64,000 nucleotides of DNA from Cytophagales bacterium (GCA_022360015.1 JAKSDQ010000205.1:62001-126000); one strand, 5' to 3'. Shown: positions 35,828 through 48,161, counted from the first letter of the stretch. Numbers and translations are program-made. Notes: generated by a model not told the origin, from the letters alone.

Positions 35828-37459
35828 TTAGTTTACTAGTTGCTTTTTGTTTTCAGGGCGGTTTAGGATGGTACGTTCAAACTCTTTGAATGGGTCTTTG
35901 GCCATGTCGCTTTCTTTGATATGAATGAGTTCCACTTTAATATTCTTGTAGGTGGCGCTTCTTCCGAAATCTTCGATAATTTCAATGACATCCTGATCGA
36001 TATTTACCGATTTGGAGGCGTCAATGATCACTTCAGAATTTTCAGGTACGTGATTCAGGGTCTGCAAAATGGCGGCTTTATTTAAAAAGGTGACTTCCTG
36101 GGCCAACACGAACCGGATTGGCTCACCTTCTTTGTAATTTTCAGAATAGAAAAAATAAGGCTTTTTGTAATTATTTCTCAAGATATTAAAGATAGCTACT
36201 ACCATACCTAATCCAATACCAAATAAAAGATCAGTGAAGACAATCCCTAAAATGGTGACAATAAAAGGCAAGAAATGGTTCCACCCCAGTTTATACATTT
36301 GTTTGAAAAGTGACGGCTTGGCAAGTTTGTAACCCACCATGAACAGGATAGCCGCCAAACTGGCCAGGGGAATCAGGTTCAGGACATGTGGGATCGAAAT
36401 GGCACAACCCAGCATAATAATCCCATGAAAAATGGCGGAAGCCTTGGTGCGGCCTCCTGATTGAATATTGGTGGAGCTTCGTACAATAACCTGGGTGATC
36501 GGCAATCCCCCGATCAGGCCTGAAACTAAGTTGCCGATTCCCTGGGCTTTTAACTCGCGATTAGCCGGGGCCACACGCTTAAAAGGGTCTAACTTATCGG
36601 TTGCCTCCAGACAAAGCAACGTTTCAAGACTCGCAACCACCGCAATAACGAGAGCAGCCATATAAATTTGGGGATTGGTAACCTGGCTGAAATCCGGAAA
36701 GGAAAACTGTCCCAAAAAGCCAATGATATTTTCTGACACAGGGATATTGACCACCTGATCCTGATTCAATGAAAACTGCGGCATGGAAAGAAAAGTCAGA
36801 TTTAAAAGTATACCGGTGATAACAACCATCAGGGGCCCCTGGACAATCTGAAAAATGCGCCACTTTTTGATAAAGGACTGTTCCCAGAGTATGAGAATCG
36901 CCATGGATATAACGGCGATAATGATAGCTCCCGGGCTGATAAACGCTAACATATAGTAAAGTTCGGATATTGTATTGTGCCCGTCAGGTTGTTTGAAAAA
37001 CACATCACCTTCAAAATCCTTGTCATATCCAAACGCGTGCGGGATTTGTTTAAGGATTATGATAATACCAATGCCTGAAAGCATCCCTTTGATCACCGAT
37101 GAAGGAAAATAATAGCCAATAATTCCTGCTTTGGCGATACCTAACAAAATTTGAATCACTCCCGCCAGCATGACCGACAGTAAAAATATATCAAAACCAC
37201 CGAGGTCTTCTATGGTCGTCAACACGATTACGGCCAAACCTGCTGCTGGTCCACTGACTCCCAATTGTGATCCACTGAAGACACCTACAACGATACCTCC
37301 GACAATTCCTGCAATAATTCCTGAAAAAAGTGGTGCGCCGGATGCAAGCGCTATTCCCAGACATAAGGGAACAGCTACCAGAAAAACCACAATACTAGCA
37401 GGAAAATCGTATTTCAGATTGGGTAATACTCCGGCTTTTAGCCTTTTAGGTGACTCCAT
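35828..37459 (-). CDS. SulP family inorganic anion transporter
   Basis: A 543-residue inner-membrane transporter of the SulP/SLC26 family. It opens YDFPASIVVFLVAVPLCLGIALASGAP, has about twelve hydrophobic segments, the central GLIGGLPITQVIVRSS segment, and a C-terminal STAS domain (about 430-530) with VIIDASKSVNIDQDVIEIIEDF. Family members carry sulfate, bicarbonate, chloride or other anions; the substrate is not shown. No carbonic anhydrase gene is adjacent, a partner often seen with the bicarbonate-type group. Confidence 0.92.
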   Translation of the reverse strand: MESPKRLKAGVLPNLKYDFPASIVVFLVAVPLCLGIALASGAPLFSGIIAGIVGGIVVGVFSGSQLGVSGPAAGLAVIVLTTIEDLGGFDIFLLSVMLAGVIQILLGIAKAGIIGYYFPSSVIKGMLSGIGIIIILKQIPHAFGYDKDFEGDVFFKQPDGHNTISELYYMLAFISPGAIIIAVISMAILILWEQSFIKKWRIFQIVQGPLMVVITGILLNLTFLSMPQFSLNQDQVVNIPVSENIIGFLGQFSFPDFSQVTNPQIYMAALVIAVVASLETLLCLEATDKLDPFKRVAPANRELKAQGIGNLVSGLIGGLPITQVIVRSSTNIQSGGRTKASAIFHGIIMLGCAISIPHVLNLIPLASLAAILFMVGYKLAKPSLFKQMYKLGWNHFLPFIVTILGIVFTDLLFGIGLGMVVAIFNILRNNYKKPYFFYSENYKEGEPIRFVLAQEVTFLNKAAILQTLNHVPENSEVIIDASKSVNIDQDVIEIIEDFGRSATYKNIKVELIHIKESDMAKDPFKEFERTILNRPENKKQLVN

Positions 37460-37591
37460 GTTATTAGGTTTTTGCTTTAGAAGCTTGTTGATTGTAAACG
37501 GAATGAAATCTTTCCTGTTACAACCAAACTAATACTTATAAGTTATTTAGGTACGGAATGGTTCAAGTCTAATGGCACCAACGCAAGGTAA

Positions 37592-37936
37592 TTAACAAAA
37601 AAACAGGTGAATAGCTTCCTTAGGCGGTGGTGTAGTAACTTCCGGATACAAAGCTACCGGTATATTCAGGTGTAGGGTGATTGGCCTTTTCTTTAGTACA
37701 AGTTGCTTGTCAACGATGTTACGCTGGTCTTTCACGTATTTGTCGATTTCAACTTCCAGTTCTTCATTTTCATGCTCATTTTTCTCAAAATCAATCAAAA
37801 AGGCGAATTTTTCATGGTTTTCAACCAACCAGTTGCAGTCATAAACCAAAAACATACTGGCTAAACTCAGAGCAATAACAAGAAGCCTTCCCGCAGAAGT
37901 TATTAAACGGATATGAAGCTGCGTTATCGAGACCAT
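37592..37936 (-). CDS. Small membrane-anchored hypothetical protein
   Basis: A 114-residue protein with one N-terminal membrane segment (about residues 10-33) and a charged outside part including NEHENEELEVEIDKYVKD, then hydrophobic strands ending TLHLNIPVALYPEVTTPPPKE. I do not recognise it. The ATG at 37936 is about 16 bases downstream of the predicted transcription start of a well-formed promoter, which supports both the gene and this start. It is divergent from the TetR regulator gene, a common arrangement for a regulator and its target. Function unknown. Confidence 0.6.
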   Translation of the reverse strand: MVSITQLHIRLITSAGRLLVIALSLASMFLVYDCNWLVENHEKFAFLIDFEKNEHENEELEVEIDKYVKDQRNIVDKQLVLKKRPITLHLNIPVALYPEVTTPPPKEAIHLFFC

Positions 37937-37957
37937 CTTATATGGGTGGTTAAAAAA

Positions 37958-37988
37958 CAAATATATAGTGTTACTATTGTTTAAGCAA
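37958..37988 (-). promoter_or_regulatory. Promoter of the small hypothetical membrane protein
   Basis: On the minus strand TTG (37988-37986) is followed after 20 bases by TATATTTG (37965-37958), an exact TAnnTTTG box. The predicted start is near 37952. A separate TATTTTTG at 38020-38027 on the plus strand might serve the TetR gene but has no -33 partner. Confidence 0.6.
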
Positions 37989-38059
37989 AAATTACTACCA
38001 AATGTTTTTATAATACTATTATTTTTGCATCTTTGTAGGTTTGAAAGCAGTTGATATTC

Positions 38060-38740
38060 ATGTCTATCTCGGTACAGATAAAAATTAACGAAAACTTATT
38101 CCTTAAAGATCCACAGGAATCAAAGCTAGGCAAAAAAGCCATTAAAGATGGTATTTCATTACTCGATGAAATTGGGTTGGAGTCTTTCACCTTCAAAAAA
38201 CTGGCAGCAAGAATGGGGTCGACTGAGGCCACAATCTATCGCTATTTTGAAAACAAACACCTTTTTCTGGTATACCTGCTATCCTGGTATTGGGAATGGA
38301 TGCGATTCAGGATAGATTTTAACTCTATGAACGTGGTGGATCCGGAGCATAAGATCAGGATCGTTATTAAAACGATAGTAGATACCGTGCGATTGAGCAC
38401 CCCCGCAGAATATATAGACCGGGATGCACTTCATCGCATTGTGGTCGTGGAAGGGCCAAAAGCCTATCATATAAAACAGGTAGATGAGGAAAACAAACAA
38501 GGATATTTTCGAACACTGAAAGCGCTTAATAAAAAAATTGCCGATATCCTGTTGGAGATCAACCCGGATTTCCCCTATCCCAAAGCACTGGCCAGTAATC
38601 TATTGGAAATGGGTAATGATCATTTTTATTATGCGCAACACCTGCCCAGCCTCACAGATATCCACCTGAAAAATGGCAGTATGGATGAATTGGAGGAGCT
38701 GATGGAGTTTTATGTATTCAAACTGTTGAATAGCGAATAA
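38060..38740 (+). CDS. TetR/AcrR family transcriptional regulator
   Basis: A 226-residue regulator. The N-terminal helix-turn-helix region (about residues 25-70) contains AIKDGISLLDEIGLESFTFKKLAARMGSTEATIYRYFENK. The C-terminal ligand-binding part is helical and not close to any group I know. The ATG at 38060 is preferred over a TTG three codons upstream. It is divergent from the small membrane protein gene, with 123 bases between starts, and may control it. The M42 peptidase gene converges from downstream. Confidence 0.9.
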   Translation: MSISVQIKINENLFLKDPQESKLGKKAIKDGISLLDEIGLESFTFKKLAARMGSTEATIYRYFENKHLFLVYLLSWYWEWMRFRIDFNSMNVVDPEHKIRIVIKTIVDTVRLSTPAEYIDRDALHRIVVVEGPKAYHIKQVDEENKQGYFRTLKALNKKIADILLEINPDFPYPKALASNLLEMGNDHFYYAQHLPSLTDIHLKNGSMDELEELMEFYVFKLLNSE

Positions 38741-38762
38741 ACCTTCCGTATAATATATGCTG

Positions 38763-39833
38763 CTACTTAATATACCGGAAATCGTGCCCTGATTTTAATT
38801 GTTTTAAAAACTCAAACATTAAATTGATCACGTGGGCAACATCATCTTTGTGTGCTGTTTCGACGGTGGTATGCATGTATTTCAAAGGTAGCGAAATCAG
38901 GGCAGATGCCACCCCCATGTGCGAATAGGCAAAGGCATCGGTATCTGTTCCGGTTGAGCGGCTGGCAGAAGCACGTTGAAATGGGATTTTCTTTTTTTCC
39001 GCTACCTCGATAATCATGTTCAACAGGTTATTTTGTACAGCAGGACCGTAAGTGAGTACCGGCCCTTTACCGGCTTTTTGAAAACCACTGGTTTTTTTGT
39101 TATACATTGGGGAAGTGGTATCATGACATACATCGGTAACAATGGCCACATCGGGTTTGATACGTTCTGCTATCATTTGGGCGCCTCTTAAGCCAATTTC
39201 TTCCTGTACGGCATTGACTATATATAGTCCGAAAGGGAGGCTGACCTTTTTTTCTTGAATTTTTCTGGCAACCTCAGCAATCATGAAGCCACCGATACGA
39301 TTGTCCAGGGCCCTGCCGGTATAGTACCTGCGATTAAGTTCCATCAGTTCATCATCAAATGTAATCACACAACCAACATGTACGCCCAGTTTTTCTACCT
39401 CTTCCTTGCTATTACAGCCGCAATCAATGAAAATGTTTTTCATCGTGGGCGCCTCTTCCTTTGCCCTGTCCCGGACATGAATTGCCGGCCAACCGAAAAC
39501 CCCTTTGACAACGCCCTTTTCAGTGTGAATATTGACCCGTTTCGAAGGGGCTATCTGATGATCTGATCCGCCATTCCTTACTACATAGATGTAGCCCTCG
39601 TCGGTGATATAATTGACGAACCACGAAATCTCATCTGCATGCGCTTCAATGACCACTTTGTAATCGGCTTTCGGATTAATAACTGCTACGGCCGTGCCAT
39701 AAGTGTCTGTAAAATATTCATCAGTAAATGGCTTCAGATAGTCCAGCCATATTTGTTGTCCTGATGTTTCAAAACCTGTAGGGGAGGCGTTGTTTAAGTA
39801 TAATTCTAAAAACTTCTGACTTTTTTTATCCAT
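38763..39833 (-). CDS. M42 family metallopeptidase
   Basis: A 356-residue cytoplasmic aminopeptidase of the M42 (glutamyl aminopeptidase/TET) family. The dizinc ligands lie in EAHADEI, GRALDNRIGG, QEEIGLRGA and VTDVCHDTT, with a further His in MHTTVETAH near the end. TET enzymes form dodecamers that degrade peptides. The ATG at 39833 is used in place of an upstream TTG. It follows the carboxylase subunit gene by 25 bases and is likely in the same operon, though no direct functional link is known. Confidence 0.93.
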   Translation of the reverse strand: MDKKSQKFLELYLNNASPTGFETSGQQIWLDYLKPFTDEYFTDTYGTAVAVINPKADYKVVIEAHADEISWFVNYITDEGYIYVVRNGGSDHQIAPSKRVNIHTEKGVVKGVFGWPAIHVRDRAKEEAPTMKNIFIDCGCNSKEEVEKLGVHVGCVITFDDELMELNRRYYTGRALDNRIGGFMIAEVARKIQEKKVSLPFGLYIVNAVQEEIGLRGAQMIAERIKPDVAIVTDVCHDTTSPMYNKKTSGFQKAGKGPVLTYGPAVQNNLLNMIIEVAEKKKIPFQRASASRSTGTDTDAFAYSHMGVASALISLPLKYMHTTVETAHKDDVAHVINLMFEFLKQLKSGHDFRYIK

Positions 39834-39858
39834 TTTCAAATTTTTTCACCTTTAAAAC

Positions 39859-41448
39859 TTACAAAGGGATGTTGCCATGTTTTTTTCTGGGTAATTGATC
39901 CACTTTATTTTCCAAAATCTTAAAGGCCGATATTAACTTCTTTCTGGTATTTTCGGGTAAGATTACTTCATCGATGTAACCCCGGTTTGCGGCACGGTAG
40001 GGGTTGGCAAATTTTTCAGTGTACGCATTAATTTTTTCCTGCAACTTTTCCTGAGGGTCATCGGCAGCGGCTATTTCCCTCTTGAAAATGATCTCAGAGG
40101 CCCCTTTAGCACCCATAACTGCTATTTCAGAAGTAGGCCATGCGTAATTCATATCCGCACCGATGTGTTTTGAGTTCATCACGTCATAAGCACCGCCATA
40201 AGCTTTTCTGGTAATAACCGTTACCCTTGGCACAGTGGCCTCGCAAAAGGCATACAGAAGTTTGGCTCCGTTGGTGATAATGGCATTCCATTCCTGGTCT
40301 GTGCCTGGTAAAAACCCGGGCACATCTTCCAGTACCAGCAGGGGTACGTTAAATGAGTCGCAAAAACGCACGAATCTAGCTGCTTTAGTACTGGCCTGAA
40401 TATCAAGAACACCCGCCAGGGAGGCAGGCTGATTTCCTACAATACCAATACTGCGACCGCCAAGCCTGGCAAACCCCACGACAATATTTTCAGCAAAATT
40501 TTTGTGTACCTCCAAAAAAGTATCTTCGTCGACAATGCCTTCGATAACGGTACGCATGTCGTAAGGCTGGTTGGGATTTTGTGGTACGATATCATTCAAC
40601 ACCGGCCTTTTTTCATCACCTGAGGACTCATAATATACTGATGGCGGATCATCCTCACAGTTTTGCGGTATATAGCTTAGAAGCTTTTTAATGTTATCGA
40701 GACACTCAACTTCATTACTGCAGGCAAAATGGGTGACTCCACTCTTGGTACTGTGCGTGGTGGCTCCGCCCAACTCCTCTGCCGTAACGTCTTCCTGAGT
40801 CACGGTTTTTACCACATTGGGACCTGTTACAAACATATAGGAAGTATTTTCTACCATGAGAATGAAATCCGTAATGGCAGGTGAATACACCGCTCCACCG
40901 GCACAAGGGCCCATAATAGCCGAAATCTGGGGAACAACCCCCGAAGCCAGGGTATTACGATAAAAAATATCTGCATAACCTGCCAGCGATACGACCCCTT
41001 CCTGGATTCTCGCTCCTCCTGAATCATTCAAACCGATCACTGGCACACCGTTCTTCATAGCAAGATCCATGATTTTGACAATCTTTTCGGCATGGGTTTC
41101 GGATAGTGAACCTCCAAAAACTGTGAAATCCTGGGAAAAAACATATACAGGACGTCCTGCGATAGTGCCATAACCTGTGACCACGCCATCACCCAGGTAA
41201 TGTTCTTTGTCTAAGCCAAAATCGGTAGCCCGGTGTTTAACCAACATGCCAATTTCCTCAAATGAGTCCTGGTCTAGTAACAGGTGAATCCTTTCTCTGG
41301 CAGTTAATTTCCCCTTTTTATGTTGAGAATCTATCCTTTTCTGGCCTCCTCCCAACAAAGCCTCCGCTTTTTTTGCCTTTAATAAATCAACTTTTTCCTT
41401 TTTGGTTAAGCTTTGATGGTTAGCTTTCACGTTGTTTTGTGGTTTCAT
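39859..41448 (-). CDS. Acyl-CoA carboxylase beta subunit (carboxyltransferase)
   Basis: A 529-residue carboxyltransferase of the propionyl-CoA/methylcrotonyl-CoA carboxylase type. It transfers CO2 from biotin to an acyl-CoA. The family segments are [32 protein letters not shown] and [11 protein letters not shown] in the first crotonase-like half, and [24 protein letters not shown] and [10 protein letters not shown] in the second. No biotin carboxylase or biotin carrier gene lies in the window, so partners must be elsewhere. Propionyl-CoA is the most probable substrate by similarity. An M42 peptidase gene follows. Confidence 0.9.
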   Translation of the reverse strand: MKPQNNVKANHQSLTKKEKVDLLKAKKAEALLGGGQKRIDSQHKKGKLTARERIHLLLDQDSFEEIGMLVKHRATDFGLDKEHYLGDGVVTGYGTIAGRPVYVFSQDFTVFGGSLSETHAEKIVKIMDLAMKNGVPVIGLNDSGGARIQEGVVSLAGYADIFYRNTLASGVVPQISAIMGPCAGGAVYSPAITDFILMVENTSYMFVTGPNVVKTVTQEDVTAEELGGATTHSTKSGVTHFACSNEVECLDNIKKLLSYIPQNCEDDPPSVYYESSGDEKRPVLNDIVPQNPNQPYDMRTVIEGIVDEDTFLEVHKNFAENIVVGFARLGGRSIGIVGNQPASLAGVLDIQASTKAARFVRFCDSFNVPLLVLEDVPGFLPGTDQEWNAIITNGAKLLYAFCEATVPRVTVITRKAYGGAYDVMNSKHIGADMNYAWPTSEIAVMGAKGASEIIFKREIAAADDPQEKLQEKINAYTEKFANPYRAANRGYIDEVILPENTRKKLISAFKILENKVDQLPRKKHGNIPL

Positions 41449-41628
41449 GCTCGATTAACTAATTACAGTCCAATATAGATAAATTCCGGTTACCCAAATA
41501 TAGGCAGGCAGATCATAAATTTAAAAGCATCCGCTTTTTAAAATCCTCCTGAAATTAAATGAATATTTAAATGATTATTATGTCCGGGATTAACAATATA
41601 TGTTATCTTGCGCAAAGTTTATGCGAGA

Positions 41629-42567
41629 ATGACAAAAAAAATAGCCGTTATTGATTTAGGTACTAATACTTTTCACATTCTTGTAGCCGAAATTACAGAC
41701 AACGGCATGAAGGTATTACACACTGAAAAATTATCGGTAAAAATAGGAAGGGGAGGAATTAATGACGGGATCATTACTGATTCGGCCCAGCAAAGGGCCC
41801 TGGATGCCCTAGCGCGTTTCAAAAAAACCATGGATGAATACCATGTTGACGAAACATTCGCTACGGCCACTAGCGCTATCAGAAGTGCAAAAAACGGCAG
41901 GGATCTCGTTGAAAAAATCAGGCAGCAAACAGGCATTGAAGTCACCATTATTTCAGGGGATTTGGAAGCCAGTTACATTTACAGGGCTGTAAAAAAGGCC
42001 GTAAAACTGGGCGGGACAACTTCCCTGATTATGGATATCGGGGGTGGAAGTGTAGAGTTTATTTTGTGTAATGAAAACAGTATTTTCTGGAAAGGAAGTT
42101 TTGAAATCGGCGCACAAAGACTACTGGATCTGTTTCATTATCATGACCCCATCCTTCAAGAGGAAATCGAAAACTTAAACCTGTTTCTAATCGATCGCCT
42201 CTCGAGCCTGATCCGGGCATGTATAAAGTTTAAACCCGTAGTCTTGGTTGGTGCTTCAGGTTCATTTGACACTTTCAGCGATATCTACCGGATCAAAGCC
42301 GGCATAAAAAAAACAGACGAACAAACCGAACTGCCTTTGTCTGTGGAAAGTTTTCGCGAAATCTACAATGACATCATCAGTAAGAATAAAGAAGAGCGAA
42401 TGGCTATTCCCGGTATGATTGAAATGCGTGTGGATATGATTGTCGTGGCCTCGATTCTGGTGGATTTTGTCACCCAAAACTGCAACCTGAATAAAATAAG
42501 GGTTTCATCCTATTCATTGAAAGAGGGGGTACTTTTTAATATTCTGGATAGTTTGAACAACCATTGA
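41629..42567 (+). CDS. Ppx/GppA phosphatase family protein
   Basis: A 312-residue protein of the exopolyphosphatase/guanosine pentaphosphatase family with an actin-like ATPase fold. It opens KKIAVIDLGTNTFHILV and has ATSAIRSAKNG and the phosphate-binding MDIGGGSVEFILC. It lacks the C-terminal HD-type domain of E. coli Ppx and is the short form, common in Bacteroidota. It may hydrolyse polyphosphate or pppGpp. The ATG at 41629 begins just before the first strand. It is divergent from the carboxylase gene by 180 bases. Confidence 0.92.
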   Translation: MTKKIAVIDLGTNTFHILVAEITDNGMKVLHTEKLSVKIGRGGINDGIITDSAQQRALDALARFKKTMDEYHVDETFATATSAIRSAKNGRDLVEKIRQQTGIEVTIISGDLEASYIYRAVKKAVKLGGTTSLIMDIGGGSVEFILCNENSIFWKGSFEIGAQRLLDLFHYHDPILQEEIENLNLFLIDRLSSLIRACIKFKPVVLVGASGSFDTFSDIYRIKAGIKKTDEQTELPLSVESFREIYNDIISKNKEERMAIPGMIEMRVDMIVVASILVDFVTQNCNLNKIRVSSYSLKEGVLFNILDSLNNH

Positions 42568-42634
42568 TGATATCCCTCCCCGGAAAAGAGTTATTAATGA
42601 ATATTATTTTATTTTTGCCATTTATAATTGCCTT

Positions 42635-43717
42635 ATGATTAAATTTTCTTTTGACGCTTTAAAGGGATTTACCAAAAATATTTTTTTAGCTATGGCATGC
42701 GACACCAGCCATGCTGAACTGGCGAGTGAGGTTTTACTGGCTGCCGACATGAGGGGGGTTGACTCCCATGGGGTAGCCAGGTTGATCGGTTATGTAAGAT
42801 TGTGGGAAAATGCCAGGATCAATAGCCAACCTCAGATCAGGGTAATTCACGAAACGCCAAGTACCACGGTGGTAGATGGTGACCGGGGATTGGGCCTGGT
42901 AGTCGCCCCTAAAGCCATGGAGATAGCCATACAAAAGGCCAATAAAGTTGGCACCGGATGGGTAGCAATTAAAAATTCGAATCACTTTGGGATTGCCGGT
43001 TACCATGCCATGATGGCACTGCAACACGATATGATCGGTATGGCTATGACAAATGCCAGTCCGCTGGTCGCCCCTACGTTCTCAACAGAAAAACTTTTGG
43101 GTACCAATCCCATTGCCGTAGCCATTCCTGCGCAAAAAGAGCCTGCTTTTGTCGCAGATTTTGCTACGACTACCGCTGCTAATGGCAAGCTTGAAATACT
43201 ACAACGTAAACAGGAAAGTGCCCCGTTAGGCTGGGTTCAAACTTTGGAGGGACTACCCTCAACCAACCCGGGTGAGCTGAAACAGGGCGGGGCCTTATTA
43301 CCCCTGGGTGGAGACAGGGAGCATGGCAGCCATAAAGGATACTGCCTGGGTTCCATTGTAGATATCTTCTCGGCCATACTAAGTGGTGCGAATTATGGCC
43401 CCTGGGTACCTCCCTTTGTAAGTTTCCTCCCGGTTGCCGACGATCCTGTAGGTGAGGGCATAGGCCATTTTGTAGGAGCCATGCGAATCGATGCTTTCAG
43501 GCCGGCTGATGAATTTAAAAAACACATGGATAACTGGATTCAAAGATTCCGGGGAGCCAAAGCAGTGAATGACCGAGAACGTGTGTACATCCCCGGGGAT
43601 CCTGAGAGAATTTCGGAAGAAATCAGAAGAAAGGAAGGAATCAGCCTGTTGCCGGCAGTGGTGAATGATCTCCGGTTACTAGGAGAAAAATTCGGCTTGG
43701 ACCTATCGCCTGATTAG
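42635..43717 (+). CDS. Malate/L-lactate dehydrogenase (Ldh_2) family oxidoreductase
   Basis: A 360-residue NAD(P)-dependent 2-hydroxyacid dehydrogenase of the Ldh_2 (YlbC/ComC/MdhII) group, unrelated to classical LDH. Visible are ADMRGVDSHGVARL with the substrate-binding His, NSNHFGIAGYHAM, TNPIAVAIPA and the end segment SHKGYCLGSIVDIFSAILSGA. Substrates in the family include malate, sulfolactate and ureidoglycolate; which applies is unknown. It follows the Ppx/GppA gene by 67 bases. A -7-like TATTTTTG lies 18 bases before the start without a -33 box. Confidence 0.92.
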   Translation: MIKFSFDALKGFTKNIFLAMACDTSHAELASEVLLAADMRGVDSHGVARLIGYVRLWENARINSQPQIRVIHETPSTTVVDGDRGLGLVVAPKAMEIAIQKANKVGTGWVAIKNSNHFGIAGYHAMMALQHDMIGMAMTNASPLVAPTFSTEKLLGTNPIAVAIPAQKEPAFVADFATTTAANGKLEILQRKQESAPLGWVQTLEGLPSTNPGELKQGGALLPLGGDREHGSHKGYCLGSIVDIFSAILSGANYGPWVPPFVSFLPVADDPVGEGIGHFVGAMRIDAFRPADEFKKHMDNWIQRFRGAKAVNDRERVYIPGDPERISEEIRRKEGISLLPAVVNDLRLLGEKFGLDLSPD

Positions 43718-43744
43718 CCGATAAGGCCGGTTTCGGTTATTCTT

Positions 43745-44275
43745 TTACAAGGTAAATCCCACTCTAAACACCCAGGGGCTGTTATAGGGTGATCTTATTT
43801 GATCGTACGCAAAATTATATAATGCTGTAGCAACAAATCCCATTCGTCCACCGCCAATTGACTGAAAAAGCCCTCCCCCTACAAAAAAACCCGGCACCCA
43901 TTCCCTCACACTGCCATCTGCAAAAAACAGTTCATTTCTTAAATTCTCATATTCGGTATACAGAAAAAACTGTTGGCCCAGGTTGTGGCGGGCAAATACC
44001 CTGCCTCCATAAATACTGGTATCGAAATCAAAATCCCTGAAGCTGATGTAGCGATAGGTAACACCCACCCCCGCGGAAAACATATTGGTAATCATATATC
44101 CAGCCAGTGGCGAAACATCCACGAAAGTGAAATCACCAAACTCTAATGAAAAATTACCACCAACATATACACGGTCAAAGAATGAAGAGCTTTCCATCGG
44201 ATCAAATTCTTTTTGACTGTACACCTGAAAGGAAACAATTGCTGTTAATACTGTGAGGATTATCTTTTTCACCAT
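43745..44275 (-). CDS. Small outer membrane beta-barrel protein
   Basis: A 176-residue exported protein with a signal peptide ending near VYSQ (residue 20). The rest is a series of amphipathic strands (VYVGGNFSLEFGDFTFVDVSPLAGY, MFSAGVGVTYRYISF, FFLYTEYENL) ending in FRVGFTL, whose terminal aromatic or hydrophobic residue is typical of barrels inserted by BamA. About eight strands are expected. No binding function can be inferred. It converges with the Ldh-family gene and lies 130 bases beyond the FtsB/DivIC gene end. Confidence 0.78.
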   Translation of the reverse strand: MVKKIILTVLTAIVSFQVYSQKEFDPMESSSFFDRVYVGGNFSLEFGDFTFVDVSPLAGYMITNMFSAGVGVTYRYISFRDFDFDTSIYGGRVFARHNLGQQFFLYTEYENLRNELFFADGSVREWVPGFFVGGGLFQSIGGGRMGFVATALYNFAYDQIRSPYNSPWVFRVGFTL

Positions 44276-44349
44276 TTAATGCCGATTTTCTTAACACCCA
44301 TTACCTATTGTTTTAATTATACAATTCAATTGAGGTTTACCCTTAAAAA

Positions 44350-44379
44350 TAAAAAAGCTCTGAGTACCTACTCCAGAGC
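44350..44379 (-). terminator. Intrinsic terminator of the eno/ftsB-like transcript
   Basis: On the minus strand GCTCTG and CAGAGC arms, extended by TAGT/ACTA-type pairing with one bulged base, are followed by six Ts. It starts 26 bases after the stop of the FtsB/DivIC gene. Confidence 0.75.
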
Positions 44380-44404
44380 CTGAAACTTTATAGTGCACCG
44401 GTTG

Positions 44405-44695
44405 TTACTCTTCCACAATAACATAAATATCCTCATTCTTTTTTTTCATCAGATACTTTTCGCGGGCAAATTTTTCCAGCAAAGCCTCATCACTCATCAG
44501 CTCAGACCGGTCTTTTTCTACCTCCTTAATCTTAACTGTATAGTACGATTTTTCATGCTCCAGCGTTCGTAACTTTTTGGTTAATCGGTATTGTCTTATC
44601 AGATTACTATCTGAAATAAAGAACATAAAAATCAAAAACAAAATACCAGTCAAAAAGTAAAAATTTTTGAGCAATCCGGGAAGTCTGTCCAACAT
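44405..44695 (-). CDS. FtsB/DivIC-like septum formation initiator
   Basis: A 96-residue bitopic membrane protein. One membrane segment (about residues 10-27) is followed by a coiled coil with YRLTKKLRTLEHEKSYYTVKIKEVEKDR and a conserved end, EKFAREKYLMKKKNEDIYVI. This is the FtsB/DivIC layout, a divisome part that links FtsL and FtsQ. It lies 79 bases downstream of eno, the arrangement found in many bacteria including E. coli, and ends at a terminator. Confidence 0.88.
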   Translation of the reverse strand: MLDRLPGLLKNFYFLTGILFLIFMFFISDSNLIRQYRLTKKLRTLEHEKSYYTVKIKEVEKDRSELMSDEALLEKFAREKYLMKKKNEDIYVIVEE

Positions 44696-44774
44696 GGTGC
44701 CAAATGTTTAAAGCAACTTTAAATAATTAACGGTATAATCAAAAAGAATGTTGTTTACCTCTTCCGGGTGCCAC

Positions 44775-47163
<2,389 letters not shown>

Positions 47164-47227
47164 GAGGACACAAGTAAACGTTTGAAGGTTATTTATTGCT
47201 CTGCAAATTTTAAATATTTTCAACAAT

Positions 47228-47263
47228 AAAAAAAGGGATTAAACAAATGTCTAATCCCTTTTC
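47228..47263 (-). terminator. Intrinsic terminator of the alpha operon
   Basis: Arms AAAAGGGATTA and TAATCCCTTTT pair around a ten-base loop, and on the minus strand the second arm runs into seven Ts. It begins 23 bases after the rplQ stop, and so closes the long ribosomal protein transcript before carA. Confidence 0.88.
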
Positions 47264-47285
47264 CTATTTTTTGTAAATTTCTCAA

Positions 47286-48161
47286 TTACTTTTCTTTGTC
47301 GTCTTCGGTGGTATCCTCATTTCCTCCTTCGTCGTCCTTTGCTTCATCCTTACTTTCTGCAGAAGGCGATTGTTCAGGTGACGCTTCCCGGGAAGTTTCA
47401 GCCACTTCCGGGCTTTCAACCGCCTCCCCGGCGTCAGCCCTGGCGGTATCGTTTGTGTCTTCCGTGTCGGAGGCTTCTCCACTTTCCGCCTCAACCACGT
47501 TTTCTTCTGCCGCCGTGGCCTCCTGGTTATCAGACGCTTCAGGAGTTTCTTCAACTACCTCTCCTACCGTAGTATCTTCTACGGCTTCAGCAACTGCTCC
47601 GGCTTTGGTCTCCGCCGGTTCCTGATCAACGACTTCCTGACCTGCTGTTTCGACCTGATCACCGGCTACTTCCTCCACCACATCTTCGGCAGTTTCAACA
47701 GCAGCAGGTGCAGTAGTTGCTTCTGCAGCGGCCTTTTTAGATTTTCCACCCCTTCTGCTTCTTCTTTTGGATTTGGCTGGTTTTGCCTCTTTCAGCAGTA
47801 ATTCATTATAGTCTACCAGTTCCATGATGCACATCTCGGCATTGTCACCTAACCTTGTTCCGGTTTTTATGATTCTGGTATATCCCCCTGGCCTGGCAGC
47901 TATTTTTTCTGCTACTTCATCAAACAGTATTTTCACCGACTCTTTGTTGTTAAGATATGAAAACACTACACGCCTTGAATGGGTAGTATCATCTTTAGCC
48001 TTTGTCATAAGGGGTTCAACATACTTCCTCAATGCTTTAGCCTTAGCCACAGTCGTGGAAATTCGTTTATTTAGTATCAGCGAGGAAGCCATATTTGACA
48101 ACATCGCTTTCCGGTGCGAAGCCGTCCTTCCCAGGTGATTAATCTTTTTCCCATGTCTCAT
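47286..48161 (-). CDS. rplQ: 50S ribosomal protein L17 with a very long acidic tail
   Basis: Residues 1-125 are a normal L17 ([21 protein letters not shown], ending [11 protein letters not shown]), which sits near the exit side of the large subunit. A basic link [13 protein letters not shown] (131-143) leads into about 145 residues dominated by Glu, Ala, Asp, Thr, Val and Ser, which must be disordered. Most bacterial L17 proteins are 115-130 residues; Bacteroidota often have moderate extensions, but 291 is unusually long. The gene is last in the alpha operon, three bases after rpoA, with a terminator beyond. Confidence 0.95.
   Translation of the reverse strand: MRHGKKINHLGRTASHRKAMLSNMASSLILNKRISTTVAKAKALRKYVEPLMTKAKDDTTHSRRVVFSYLNNKESVKILFDEVAEKIAARPGGYTRIIKTGTRLGDNAEMCIMELVDYNELLLKEAKPAKSKRRSRRGGKSKKAAAEATTAPAAVETAEDVVEEVAGDQVETAGQEVVDQEPAETKAGAVAEAVEDTTVGEVVEETPEASDNQEATAAEENVVEAESGEASDTEDTNDTARADAGEAVESPEVAETSREASPEQSPSAESKDEAKDDEGGNEDTTEDDKEK

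Noticed and set aside
47282-47554. A 90-residue very basic minus-strand frame inside the rplQ tail
   Set aside because: It is an out-of-phase reading of the repetitive GC-rich tail codons; no independent start context or homology is apparent.
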